Below are positions 35,515 through 43,865 of a stretch of DNA of 64,000 bases, in pieces. Each line of letters opens with the position of its first letter. Position 1 is the stretch's first letter. The notes under the pieces were generated by a model, which did no database searches, was not told where the DNA came from, and saw nothing but the letters and a program-made list of their open reading frames with translations. The position numbers were made by a program, and so were the translations under genes. The stretch covers positions 2,170,001 through 2,234,000 of the forward strand of contig NZ_JAGPYQ010000002.1 in assembly GCF_018070025.1 (NCBI RefSeq), read 5' to 3'. Origin of the DNA: Streptomyces liliiviolaceus (lineage in GTDB: Bacteria; Actinomycetota; Actinomycetes; Streptomycetales; Streptomycetaceae).

Positions 35515-36651
35515 TCAGACGTGGGCGGGCGCGGACGCGGCCCGCGTATCCGGGAGTTGGGCCTCCAGTTCGCGGACGAGGGGCAGGACGCGGCGGCCGA
35601 AGTACTCGACCTCCTCGTGGTAGTGGAGGAAGCCCAGGAGGAGGAGGTCGACGCCGAGGCGCTTGTAGGCGACGATCCGCTCGGCGATCTGCTCCGGGGT
35701 GCCGATGAGCCCCGTACGGAAGCCGTCGTTGTACTGGACCAGGTCCTCGAAGGAGGAGTCCTGCCACATGCCCTTGCCGTCGCCGGTGGACTGTCCGGCC
35801 TGCTTGACCGCGGCGCCGAAGCCCTCGACGGCCTCGCGGTCGGCGTGCGCGACGATCTCGCGGAGGGTCTCGCGGGCCTCGGCCTCGGTGTCGCGGGCGA
35901 TGAGGAAGCCGTTGAGGCCGAACTTCGGTGGTGTACGGCCGACCTGGGCCGCCGAGGCCCGTACGTCCGCGAGCTGTTCGACGACTCCGTCGAAGTCCTT
36001 GCCGTTGGAGAAGTACCAGTCGGAGACCCGGCCCGCCATGGCGCGCGCGGCGCTGGAGTTGCCGCCCTGGAAGATCTCCGGGTGCGGGCGCTCGGGGGTG
36101 TTGAGGGGCTTGGGCTTGAGGGAGAAGTCGCGCAACCGGTAGAAGTCCCCGGCGAGTTCGGTGTGGTCCTCGGTCCAGATCCGGCGCAGGGCCTCGATGA
36201 ACTCCTCGGAGCGGCGGTAGCGCTCGTCGTGCTCAAGCCAGGGTTCGCCGAGGGCGGTGAACTCGCCCTTGAACCAGCCGGACACGACGTTCACGGCGAA
36301 GCGGCCGTTCGACAGGTGGTCGGCGGTGGCGCCGAGCTTGGCGAGGACGCCCGGGTGCCACAGGCCCGGGTGGACCGCGGCGATCACCTTCAGGCGCTGG
36401 GTGGCGAGCAGCAGGGCGAGGCTGAAGCTGGTCGACTCGTGCTGGAACTCGGCGCCGTAACTGGCCATGTAGCGGACCTGGCTGAGGGCGTAGTCGAAGC
36501 CGTTGTTCTCGGCGAGGACGGCGAGTTCGCGGTTGTAGTCGTAGCCCCAGTCGGTGCGCTGTTCGATGGTGCTGGTGACCAGGCCGCCACTGACGTTGGG
36601 GACCCAGTAGGCGAAACGGACGGGGTCTGCGGAAAGGTTCTCGGCAGGCAT
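35515..36651 (-). CDS. sfnG: FMNH2-dependent dimethyl sulfone monooxygenase SfnG
   Basis: 378 aa luciferase-like monooxygenase. It begins with VRFAYWVPNVSGGLVTSTIE and contains VNVVSGWFKGEFTALGEPWL, HPEIFQGGNSSAARAMAGRV and LVQYNDGFRTGLIGTPEQIA, a close match to SfnG, which converts dimethyl sulfone to methanesulfinate. AGGAG lies 7 nt before the ATG at 36651; the upstream frame extension is repetitive and unlikely. First structural gene of the operon, 210 nt downstream of the leader peptide stop. Confidence 0.92.
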   Translation of the reverse strand: MPAENLSADPVRFAYWVPNVSGGLVTSTIEQRTDWGYDYNRELAVLAENNGFDYALSQVRYMASYGAEFQHESTSFSLALLLATQRLKVIAAVHPGLWHPGVLAKLGATADHLSNGRFAVNVVSGWFKGEFTALGEPWLEHDERYRRSEEFIEALRRIWTEDHTELAGDFYRLRDFSLKPKPLNTPERPHPEIFQGGNSSAARAMAGRVSDWYFSNGKDFDGVVEQLADVRASAAQVGRTPPKFGLNGFLIARDTEAEARETLREIVAHADREAVEGFGAAVKQAGQSTGDGKGMWQDSSFEDLVQYNDGFRTGLIGTPEQIAERIVAYKRLGVDLLLLGFLHYHEEVEYFGRRVLPLVRELEAQLPDTRAASAPAHV

Positions 36652-36861
36652 GGGGAACTCCTGTTGCGGGAATTCGGGCAGGCCGAATTCAGGGGTCGAT
36701 TCAGCGGTGTCGGCGGCGCTCGGTGAATCGTCGAATTCGGGCGGCGGAATGCGTAACACGGAGGCCGACGGCGATCGGCCGTACTCGGTCGCGGTCGGGG
36801 CCGTGGGAGGAACGTGGTGGGGCGCGGCGGGCCCGGCGAATCGGGCCGCGGATCCGGTGGA

Positions 36862-36945
36862 TCAGGCCACGGAGCAACAGGCGGCACTGGAGACACGCGC
36901 GAGGTCGACATGGCGTCGCCGCGTGAGGTCCAGTCGCATCATCAT
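36862..36945 (-). CDS. Cysteine-containing sulfur leader peptide
   Basis: A 27-codon frame (25 codons from the third ATG at 36939). It contains RRRHVDLARVSSAACC near its end, the RRHVDL-type leader peptide found before sulfur-assimilation genes in Streptomyces. The adjacent Cys codons near the 3' end suggest that ribosome stalling on low Cys-tRNA controls the downstream sfn operon. Three ATGs in tandem (36945, 36942, 36939) could initiate. It lies only about 8 nt after a predicted -10, so translation may be leaderless. Confidence 0.75.
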   Translation of the reverse strand: MMMRLDLTRRRHVDLARVSSAACCSVA

Positions 36946-36952
36946 GTGCTCG

Positions 36953-36982
36953 ATCGTGGCAGCCCGCGGTCCGGACCGTCAA
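36953..36982 (-). promoter_or_regulatory. Predicted promoter of the leader peptide/sfn operon with palindrome in the spacer
   Basis: On the minus strand TTGACG (36982-36977), an 18-nt spacer and CACGAT (36958-36953) precede the leader peptide. A perfect 12-bp palindrome CGGTCCGGACCG (36967-36978) overlaps the -35 and the spacer. It is a candidate operator for the divergent LysR regulator (start 37083). The rest of the 431-nt gap between sfnG and the regulator holds the leader peptide and an untranslated stretch. Confidence 0.5.
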
Positions 36983-37082
36983 GGAATACCCGATCGGTCT
37001 CGTATCCCGGACCGGCGAATTTCACGAAGGCGTGACAGGGCAACCCTTGAACGGGGCGGTACGGGCCCCGCATTCTGACCGG

Positions 37083-38003
37083 GTGCGAATAGAGCAGCTG
37101 GAATACATCACGGCGGTCACCCGGCTCGGCTCTCTGCGCCGGGCCGCCGAGGAACTCCACCTCTCGCAGCCCGCGCTGAGCGAGACCGTCCGCAATCTTG
37201 AGCGGGAACTGGGGGTCGACCTCCTGGAACGGAAACGCTCCGGGGCGAAGATGAGCGCGGAGGGGCGGGAGCTGCTGCCCCACATCATCACGGTGCTGGA
37301 GGCGGTGGACCGGCTGCGGGGCGCGGCGGGCGAGCAGCACCGCATCAGCCGCATGGTGCGCGTCGGCACGGTGAACGCGGCGACGGTCCCGCTCCTCTTC
37401 CCGGCCGTGAGCGAGTTCAGGGCCTCGCATCCGGGAACGCAGGTGGAGGTGGTCGGCGCCCAGCAGTCCGACATCCACCGGACCCTGCTGGAGGGCGGCT
37501 TCGACCTGGGTCTGGTGAACCACCTGGAGGGCGACGACGTGGCCGCCGACTTCGAGTACACGGAACTGCTGTGGGGGCGGCCGGTGGTGTGCGTCCGGCC
37601 CGACAGCCCGCTGGCTTCCCTGTCCGTGGTGAGCGTGTCGGACCTGCTCGCACAGCCGCTCATCGCGATGCGCTCCGGCTATGTGATGAACCGGTTCGTG
37701 CACCGGCTCCTGGGCGACCGCGAGCCGTCCTTCTCCTACTCCACGGACGGCGCGGAGATGGGCAAGCTGATGGTCGCGGAGGGGCTGGGTGCCACCGTGC
37801 TGCCCGACTTCAGCGTGATCGACGATCCGCTGACCCGACAGGGAGCGATCACCTGCCGCCCGCTGGCCGGCGACTCGACGCGGGTGCTGCTGATGCTCCA
37901 GCGGCGCAGGGCGGACTCGGTGCCGCGGGCCGCGCACGATCTGCACGAGGTGTTCGTGCGCCGGGCGGCGGCGCTCGGCGGAACGATGACCCGGGCCACC
38001 TGA
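37083..38003 (+). CDS. LysR-family regulator, divergent from the sfn operon
   Basis: 306 aa. The N-terminal helix-turn-helix (VRIEQLEYITAVTRLGSLRR, then AAEELHLSQPALSETVRNLE) is followed by an effector-binding domain (about 90-300). GTG at 37083 is chosen as the canonical LysR start; a GTG/ATG 17 codons upstream lacks family similarity. Divergent orientation suggests it controls sulfur-source use in response to a sulfur metabolite, as CysB/Cbl-type LysR proteins do elsewhere. Confidence 0.88.
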   Translation: MRIEQLEYITAVTRLGSLRRAAEELHLSQPALSETVRNLERELGVDLLERKRSGAKMSAEGRELLPHIITVLEAVDRLRGAAGEQHRISRMVRVGTVNAATVPLLFPAVSEFRASHPGTQVEVVGAQQSDIHRTLLEGGFDLGLVNHLEGDDVAADFEYTELLWGRPVVCVRPDSPLASLSVVSVSDLLAQPLIAMRSGYVMNRFVHRLLGDREPSFSYSTDGAEMGKLMVAEGLGATVLPDFSVIDDPLTRQGAITCRPLAGDSTRVLLMLQRRRADSVPRAAHDLHEVFVRRAAALGGTMTRAT

Positions 38004-38028
38004 CCGCCCCGGGAACGGCGCCGGGCGC

Positions 38029-38196
38029 TCAGTCCCCGTCGTGCGCCGGGACCACCACGAGGAACGCGTCCGACTCCAGATCCATCACCACGGCCGCGGG
38101 CTCGCCCTCGGCACGGCGGCGCGCCGCGTACTCCTCCGCGGGCCACGAACCACGCGGGGCTCCCGCGGGAAACTGCTCCAGCACCTTCGCACCCAT
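38029..38196 (-). CDS. Small conserved hypothetical protein
   Basis: 55 aa: MGAKVLEQFPAGAPRGSWPA followed by a basic helix (EEYAARRRAEGE) and a beta strand (AAVVMDLESDAFLVVV). No family recognised; the composition (one helix, two strands) suggests a small folded protein. GGAAGG lies at normal distance before the ATG. It is convergent with the LysR gene (25-nt gap) and divergent from the SDR-DUF2867 gene. Confidence 0.6.
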   Translation of the reverse strand: MGAKVLEQFPAGAPRGSWPAEEYAARRRAEGEPAAVVMDLESDAFLVVVPAHDGD

Positions 38197-38384
38197 GACG
38201 GCCGCCTTCCGTAAGAACCGACGCCTCTGTGCAAACCCGTCTGCCCCCGATCTCGCCGCACATGTAACCCAAGTGGCCCACACGGCGCATCCGCGGAGGG
38301 CCGTCACGGGGAAGGGGTGACGAGGAGGAGATCGAACAGAGCTGCGCACAGTCGCACGGAGCCGAAGAGAAGGGCCGGAACACC

Positions 38385-39917
38385 ATGAGCGGTGACGACG
38401 CCGGAGCCGGGCTGCGCTGCCTGGTGACGGGCGCGACGGGGTACATCGGGGGCCGTCTGGTCCCGGAGCTCCTCGCCGAGGGGCACCGGGTGCGCTGTGT
38501 GGCCCGCTCCCCCGGCGCGCTACGGGACCATCCGTGGGCCGGTGACGTCGAGGTGGTGCGCGGTGACGTCACGGACGCGGACTCGGTGACCGCCGCGATG
38601 CGGGACATCGATGTCGCGTACTACCTGGTGCACGCGCTGGGCACCGGCAAGGGCTTCGAGGAGACCGACCGCAGGGCGGCACGGATCTTCGGCGAGCAGG
38701 CCCGCGCGGCGGGCGTGCGCCGGATCGTCTATCTGGGCGGGCTCACCCCCGTCGGGGTGCCGGACAGTGAACTCTCGCCGCATCTGCGCTCCCGCGCCGA
38801 GGTCGGCCGCGTCCTCCTGGACTCCGGTGTCCCGACGACCGTGCTGCGGGCGGCCGTCATCATCGGTTCGGGCTCGGCCTCCTTCGAGATGCTGCGGTAT
38901 CTCACCGAGCGGCTTCCGGTGATGGTCACGCCCAACTGGGTCCACACCCGGATCCAGCCGATCGCGGTGCGGGACGTCCTGCGCACGCTCGTGGGCAGCG
39001 CGCGGATGCCGGACGACGTCAGCAGGGCCTTCGACATCGGCGGCCCGGAGATCCTCACGTACCGGCAGATGATGGTGCGGTACGCGGCCCTGGCCGGACT
39101 CCCCAGGCGGCTCATCGTGCCCGTGCCCGTGCTGACGCCGAGGCTCTCCAGCCACTGGGTCGGCCTGGTCACGCCCGTGCCGCGGTCCATCGCGCGCCCG
39201 CTGACCGAGTCGCTGCGCCACGAGGTGGTCTGCCACGAGCACGACATCGCCCGGTACGTGCCCGACCCGCCGGGCCGGCCGATCCCCTTCGACGAGTCGG
39301 TGCGCCTGGCCCTGCAGCGCATCCAGGACGCCCGGGTCACCACCCGCTGGTCGTCCGCCTCGCTGCCCGGCGCCCCCAGCGACCCCCTGCCGACGGACCC
39401 CGACTGGGCGGGTGGCAGCCTGTACACGGACCGGCGCGAACGCGTCGTCGACGCCTCGCCCGAGGCGCTGTGGCGGGTGATCGAGGGCATCGGCGGCGAC
39501 AACGGCTGGTACTCCTTCCCCCTCGCCTGGGCGGCGCGCGGGCTCCTCGACCGGCTGGTGGGCGGGGTGGGCCTGCGCCGGGGGCGGCGCGACGCGGCAC
39601 GGCTGCGGGTCGGCGACTCGCTCGACTTCTGGCGCGTCGAGGAGATCGAACCGGGCCGGCTGCTGCGCCTGCGCGCCGAGATGCGGCTGCCGGGCCTGGC
39701 CTGGCTGGAGATGTACGCGGAGACCGACGACGACGGCCGCGTCCGCTACCGCCAGCGCGCCCTCTTCCATCCGCACGGGCTGCTGGGCCACGCCTACTGG
39801 TGGAGCGTGTCGCCGTTCCACGCCGTCGTCTTCGGCGGCATGGCCCGCAACATCGCGCGCACCGCCGAGAAGGCGGGTCCCCGCGCGGCGTCGCCGTCGC
39901 GCGCACCCGCCGGCTGA
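38385..39917 (+). CDS. SDR-type NAD(P)-binding protein fused to DUF2867
   Basis: 510 aa. The N-terminal extended/atypical SDR domain has the nucleotide motif VTGATGYIGGRLVPELLAEG and an NmrA-like core (DVTDADSVTAAMRDIDVAYY; RRIVYLGGLTPVG). The C-terminal half (from about residue 340) is a DUF2867/SRPBCC-like domain (RVVDASPEALWRVIEGIGGD, then YSFPLAWAARGLLDRLVGG). This two-domain protein often lies near photolyase and light-regulated genes, as here. Catalytic substrate unknown. Confidence 0.85.
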   Translation: MSGDDAGAGLRCLVTGATGYIGGRLVPELLAEGHRVRCVARSPGALRDHPWAGDVEVVRGDVTDADSVTAAMRDIDVAYYLVHALGTGKGFEETDRRAARIFGEQARAAGVRRIVYLGGLTPVGVPDSELSPHLRSRAEVGRVLLDSGVPTTVLRAAVIIGSGSASFEMLRYLTERLPVMVTPNWVHTRIQPIAVRDVLRTLVGSARMPDDVSRAFDIGGPEILTYRQMMVRYAALAGLPRRLIVPVPVLTPRLSSHWVGLVTPVPRSIARPLTESLRHEVVCHEHDIARYVPDPPGRPIPFDESVRLALQRIQDARVTTRWSSASLPGAPSDPLPTDPDWAGGSLYTDRRERVVDASPEALWRVIEGIGGDNGWYSFPLAWAARGLLDRLVGGVGLRRGRRDAARLRVGDSLDFWRVEEIEPGRLLRLRAEMRLPGLAWLEMYAETDDDGRVRYRQRALFHPHGLLGHAYWWSVSPFHAVVFGGMARNIARTAEKAGPRAASPSRAPAG

Positions 39918-40110
39918 CACGGGGCCGCCGGTCGACACGGGACCGCCGGTCGAGGCGGGGTCGCTGCCCGCGGCCTCCCGCCGACTGCCGCATCCGTCCG
40001 GCGCCCCGGCGCGGAAGTACTTGATGGCCGCAGGCAACCACGGCCGTGCCCGCCCCTCTGTGCCCGTCCCCCTCTCTGCCCGTCCCGTCCCGGAGCTCCG
40101 GAGTCCCGTC

Positions 40111-41484
40111 ATGAACGTCTCGGTCGTCCTGTTCACCTCCGACCTTCGGCTGCACGACCATCCGCCGCTGCGCGCGGCGCTCGACGGCTCGCGCACGGTG
40201 GTGCCGCTCTTCGTGCGCGACCGGGCCGTCGACAGGGCCGGTTTCGCCGCCCCCAACCGGCTGGCGTTCCTCGCCGACTGTCTGCGGGACCTGGACGCGG
40301 GTCTGCGCGAGCGCGGCGGCCGGCTCGTGTACCGCTCGGGCGATCTCGTCGACGAGGTCTGCAAGGTGGTCACCGAGACCGACGCCGACGAGGTGCACAT
40401 GGCGGCCGGGGTCTCCGCCCACGCCCACCGGCGCGAGGAACGGCTGCGGGCCGCGCTGGAGAGCGACGGGCGCCGGCTGCACGTCCACGACGAGGTGGTC
40501 ACCGCGCTGGCCCCGGGCGCGGTCACACCGGCGTCCTCGGACCACTTCGCCGTGTTCACCCCGTACTTCCGGCACTGGGAGCGGTACCACCAGCGTCAGG
40601 TGCTCGGCGCGCCGCGCGCGGTGCGCGTACCGGAGGACGTCGGTTCGGAGCGGCTGCCCACGCGCGGGGAGCTGTCCGGCCTGTCCGAGGGGCTCGCCAC
40701 GGGCGGCGAGCGGGAGGGCAGGAAACGGCTCACGGCCTGGCTCCGCAGCGGGATTCACTCGTACGTGGACGGCCACGACGATCTCGCCGGGGACGCCACC
40801 TCGCGCCTGTCCCCGCACCTCCACTTCGGCACGCTGTCCGCCGTGGAGGTCGCCCACCGGGCCCGTAAGGCGGGCGGTCCGGGCGCCGACGCGTTCGTAC
40901 GGCAGCTCGCGTGGCGGGACTTCCACCACCAGGTGCTCGCCGCGCGGCCCGCCTCCTCCACCAAGGACCTCCGCACCCGCAACGACCTGTGGCGCTCACC
41001 CGACTCGGCCGCCCAGGAGATCGAGGACTGGAAGGAGGGGCGGACCGGCTATCCCGTCGTCGACGCGGCCATGCGGCAGCTGCGGCACGAGGGCTGGATG
41101 CACAACCGCGGACGCCTGCTGACCGCGAGTTTCCTCGCCAAGACGCTGTACGTCGACTGGCGGGTGGGCGCCGACCACTTCCTCGGCCTTCTCGTCGACG
41201 GCGACATCGCCAACAACCAGCTCAACTGGCAGTGGGTGGCGGGGACGGGCACCGACAGCCGCCCCAACCGGGTCCTCAACCCCGTCGTCCAGGGCAAGCG
41301 GTACGACCCCGAGGGCGCGTACGTACGACGCTGGGTGCCCGAACTCGAAGGACTCGCCGGGTCCGCCGTGCACGAGCCGTGGAAGCTCAAGGGGCCCGAA
41401 CGGGCCGCCTACGACTACCCGGAGCCCATCGTCGACCTCTCCGAGGCGCTGGCGCGCTTCAAGCACGCCCGCGGGCGCGACTGA
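40111..41484 (+). CDS. phr: Deoxyribodipyrimidine photolyase
   Basis: 457 aa cryptochrome/photolyase family. N-terminal Rossmann domain (VSVVLFTSDLRLHDHPPLRA), then the FAD-binding helical domain with SRLSPHLHFGTLSAVEVAHR, RQLAWRDFHHQVLAAR, GRTGYPVVDAAMRQLRHEGW, MHNRGRLLTASFLAK and NNQLNWQWVAGTGTDS. The Trp-rich electron-transfer region is retained. It repairs UV-induced cyclobutane pyrimidine dimers using blue light. The ATG at 40111 follows a GGAG; the frame upstream is Pro-rich and probably not translated. Confidence 0.93.
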   Translation: MNVSVVLFTSDLRLHDHPPLRAALDGSRTVVPLFVRDRAVDRAGFAAPNRLAFLADCLRDLDAGLRERGGRLVYRSGDLVDEVCKVVTETDADEVHMAAGVSAHAHRREERLRAALESDGRRLHVHDEVVTALAPGAVTPASSDHFAVFTPYFRHWERYHQRQVLGAPRAVRVPEDVGSERLPTRGELSGLSEGLATGGEREGRKRLTAWLRSGIHSYVDGHDDLAGDATSRLSPHLHFGTLSAVEVAHRARKAGGPGADAFVRQLAWRDFHHQVLAARPASSTKDLRTRNDLWRSPDSAAQEIEDWKEGRTGYPVVDAAMRQLRHEGWMHNRGRLLTASFLAKTLYVDWRVGADHFLGLLVDGDIANNQLNWQWVAGTGTDSRPNRVLNPVVQGKRYDPEGAYVRRWVPELEGLAGSAVHEPWKLKGPERAAYDYPEPIVDLSEALARFKHARGRD

Positions 41485-41493
41485 GACGGCCGC

Positions 41494-41536
41494 CGGCCCA
41501 CCTGCGCGTCGGCCCACCGATGTGTCAGCCCACCGG
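41494..41536. repeat. 16-bp tandem repeat at the litR 3' end
   Basis: Units CGGCCCACCTGCGCGT and CGGCCCACCGATGTGT, then a partial CAGCCCACCGG, spanning the gap between the photolyase and LitR stop codons and entering the last litR codons. Confidence 0.55.
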
Positions 41537-42628
41537 CACGCCGCTCTCGTAGCGGGCCTTGAGGACGGACAGTGCCTCGTTCAGGCTCGGCGGGCGCAGC
41601 ATGCCCTGGGCCGAGCGGCCGGCCCAGCCGGGGCCGCCGAGCACGACCATCGGATGCCTGCGCGCGCCTCGCACGCCCCACTGCGTGGCGGCGACGTGCC
41701 GGGCCAGGGGAAGGCTCGCCGTGGATCGGGCCTGGGCCCACAGGACGACGGCCGCGGGCCCGAGGCGGCGGACCGCCGCGGTGAGTGCTTCCGCCGGCAC
41801 CGCGGCGCCGAACATCCTGGTGGGCATGCCGTGTTCCGTGAGCCCGGCGTTGAGCGCCTCCAGGGGCAGGGTGTGCTGCTCACCGGGTACGCAGGCCAGG
41901 ACCACGGGCCCCGGCGCGCTGTCCGGTACGCCCGTGCGCGAGACCGGTGTGACCCGGCGGAGCACGGTGGAGATGTGCCAGGACAGCATGTGTTCGACCT
42001 CGACGTAGCGGTCGCCGGACGACGCCCATTTGCGGCCGACGGCGTGCAGGGTCGGCACCATCACCTCCTCCCAGGCGACGGCGAGACCGTACCGCTGGAC
42101 GGCCGAGGTCAGCTGGCTGTCCACGGCGGGGGCGTCGAGGCGTACGGCCGACCTGGCCAGTCCGCGGCACTCCTGGCGCACGTCGCCGAGGGGCAGGGTG
42201 GCCGCCGCCTGCCCGCGACGGCCGCTCCCGGACGGCCGGTCGTCGGCCGGGAGCGCCGCCGAGGACGCGACCTGGGGCGCGGGCGGGCGCGGCGGGTTCT
42301 GCACTTCCGGGGCCGCCCGGCGCTCGTGGGTCACCGTCCCGGCGGCTGCCTCCCGGGCGGCGCGTGCCGCCTCTGCGGGCGGGACCCCCGCCGAGGTGAG
42401 CCGGCACATCGCCTCCAACACCGCCACGTCCTGGGGTGTCCAGCGGCGGTGCCGTCCGTCGGCGCGGACCGCGGGACCCAGTCCGTAGCGGCGGTCCCAG
42501 GAGCGCAGCGTGGTCGGCGACACCCCGAGGCGGCGTGCGAGGCCCCCGGTCGTCATCCCCGTACCGCCCGCCGCGGTCTCCTTCGTATCGGGCTCAGGGG
42601 GACCCGGATCCCCCGTCGGCTCATCCAT
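41525..42628 (-). CDS. litR: LitR-type MerR regulator with B12-binding (light-sensing) domain
   Basis: 367 aa. The MerR helix-turn-helix spans about residues 25-95 (GGLARRLGVSPTTLRSWDRR, then YGLGPAVRADGRHRRWTPQD). A linker rich in Pro/Ala follows, then a cobalamin-binding cap and Rossmann domain. W201 and E212-H213 resemble the W-x9-EH adenosyl-face motif of CarH, here with 10 residues between. GEQH with H252 matches the His that ligates cobalt in CarH. LitR/CarH bind DNA in the dark with adenosylcobalamin and release it when light breaks the Co-C bond. Divergent from the LitS-type sigma factor. Confidence 0.87.
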   Translation of the reverse strand: MDEPTGDPGPPEPDTKETAAGGTGMTTGGLARRLGVSPTTLRSWDRRYGLGPAVRADGRHRRWTPQDVAVLEAMCRLTSAGVPPAEAARAAREAAAGTVTHERRAAPEVQNPPRPPAPQVASSAALPADDRPSGSGRRGQAAATLPLGDVRQECRGLARSAVRLDAPAVDSQLTSAVQRYGLAVAWEEVMVPTLHAVGRKWASSGDRYVEVEHMLSWHISTVLRRVTPVSRTGVPDSAPGPVVLACVPGEQHTLPLEALNAGLTEHGMPTRMFGAAVPAEALTAAVRRLGPAAVVLWAQARSTASLPLARHVAATQWGVRGARRHPMVVLGGPGWAGRSAQGMLRPPSLNEALSVLKARYESGVPVG

Positions 42629-42634
42629 GGACCG

Positions 42635-42690
42635 ACTATACGACGCAGAATCGACGCGGTTTGAAGGCTTCGCCCGATCGCTCCCAGGAT
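42635..42690. promoter_or_regulatory. Divergent litR-litS promoters sharing a -35 region
   Basis: For litR: TATAGT (minus strand, 42640-42635) lies 7 nt before the ATG, so the mRNA may be leaderless; a TTCAAA -35 covers 42665-42660. For litS: TTGAAG (42661-42666), an 18-nt spacer and CAGGAT (42685-42690). The -35 elements overlap on opposite strands. CGACGC occurs twice (42641-42646 and 42652-42657) as a direct repeat and is a candidate LitR site. Confidence 0.5.
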
Positions 42691-42752
42691 GACCGCACCG
42701 GGCCGCCCCGCGCGGCCGGGACGCCGACGTCCGAGGCGAGGAGCCGTGAGCC

Positions 42753-43358
42753 ATGACCGGACAATCGATGCCCGCACAGCTGTCCGCGCCCCGGCGGGTG
42801 CTGCTGGAGGAACCGCTCAGCGACGAGGAGGTGGCCCGGGGGCTGGTGCGCGGCGACGAGTCCTGTCTCGCCGCCGCCCATGACCGGTGGTCGCCCCTGG
42901 TGCACACGCTCGCCCGGCGGGCGCTGGGTGACGAGAGGGAGGCCGAGGACGTCACGCAGCAGGTGTTCCTGGGCATGTGGCGCGGCCGCCACGGCTACCG
43001 GCCCGAGCGGGGCGCGATCGCCGGCTGGATCGTCGGCATCACCAAGCGCAAGATCGCCGACGCCCTCGCGGCCCGGACGCGCCGCGCCGAGCTGGTCGCT
43101 TCGGCGGGGGCCGTCCTGGTGCTCGCCGATCCGGTGGCGGAGCGGCCCGAGGCGGTGCTCGACCGGGTGCTGGTGGGACGGGAGATGGCCAAGTTGCCCA
43201 CCTCCCAGCAGCGGGTCCTGCGCCTCGCCTTCTACGAGGACCTCACCCAGACCCAGATCGCCCGGCGCACCGGTCTGCCGCTGGGGACCGTCAAGAGCCA
43301 TGCCCGCCGTGGGCTGCATCAGCTGAAGCACGGACTGCGCCGCGAAGCGAGCGGCTGA
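42753..43358 (+). CDS. litS: ECF sigma factor, LitS type
   Basis: 201 aa. Sigma region 2 (ARRALGDEREAEDVTQQVFL, then GMWRGRHGYRPERGAIAGWI) and region 4 (LPTSQQRVLRLAFYEDLTQT, then QIARRTGLPLGTVKSHARRG) are complete. In Streptomyces the sigma factor next to litR (LitS) drives light-induced genes. No anti-sigma gene follows it directly, consistent with control by LitR at transcription rather than by sequestration. GAGGAG precedes the ATG. Confidence 0.85.
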   Translation: MTGQSMPAQLSAPRRVLLEEPLSDEEVARGLVRGDESCLAAAHDRWSPLVHTLARRALGDEREAEDVTQQVFLGMWRGRHGYRPERGAIAGWIVGITKRKIADALAARTRRAELVASAGAVLVLADPVAERPEAVLDRVLVGREMAKLPTSQQRVLRLAFYEDLTQTQIARRTGLPLGTVKSHARRGLHQLKHGLRREASG

Positions 43359-43865
43359 CATGACCGCCGTCGAACGGGTACACGACTCTCGTGATCCCGT
43401 TCGATGCAAAAACGATGCACACTTTTTCGCGCCATCACAAACTGGACCAACTTCGCTTCACTTCGTGGCGTTTTCGTTTCGATCCATGCCTCTTTCGCTT
43501 CGGAACGTATCGATGTCGCGCGAGTGCATCCGTCTTCCTCGTATCTCCGGAAGAGCGGACGACAAGGGGTGGCGCGGTCCGGGATCCCGGACCGCGGGCG
43601 CGGACAGCCGTGCCGCCGCTCCTTCGGACCCTCCTCCCGGGGCAGTCGGCTGTTCCGGGAGGGGAGGCCGCTCCGGCGTTCGGCCCGCCGGTGCGGCCCA
43701 GCAGTCCGGGGCTCCGTCCCAGACCATCGACGGCGCCCCGGGCTCGGGCTTCGGCCGACGCGTCCCGGCGGACGGACGGACAGAGAGATCCACCCCCGAC
43801 CAATCCGCCGGTGCCCCGGCAACGGATTCCAGCCGTACGAAGCTCGCCTCCCGGAGGACCCCCTC
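43359..43865 (+). promoter_or_regulatory. 507-nt gap with two strong palindromes before the second sigma gene
   Basis: 43370-43404: TCGAACGGG and CCCGTTCGA arms enclosing a second stem CACGA-CTC-TCGTG, placed 12 nt after litS, so a terminator or operator. 43408-43500 is AT-rich for this genome and has a GATGCA direct repeat, likely promoter DNA. 43573-43596 is a perfect 24-bp palindrome centred on GGATCC. Open frames in the gap lack coding-like codon use. Confidence 0.5.

Noticed and set aside
40021..40110. Photolyase start at 40021
   Set aside because: The 30 extra residues are Pro-rich and unlike the family; the ATG at 40111 has its own Shine-Dalgarno and canonical N-terminus.
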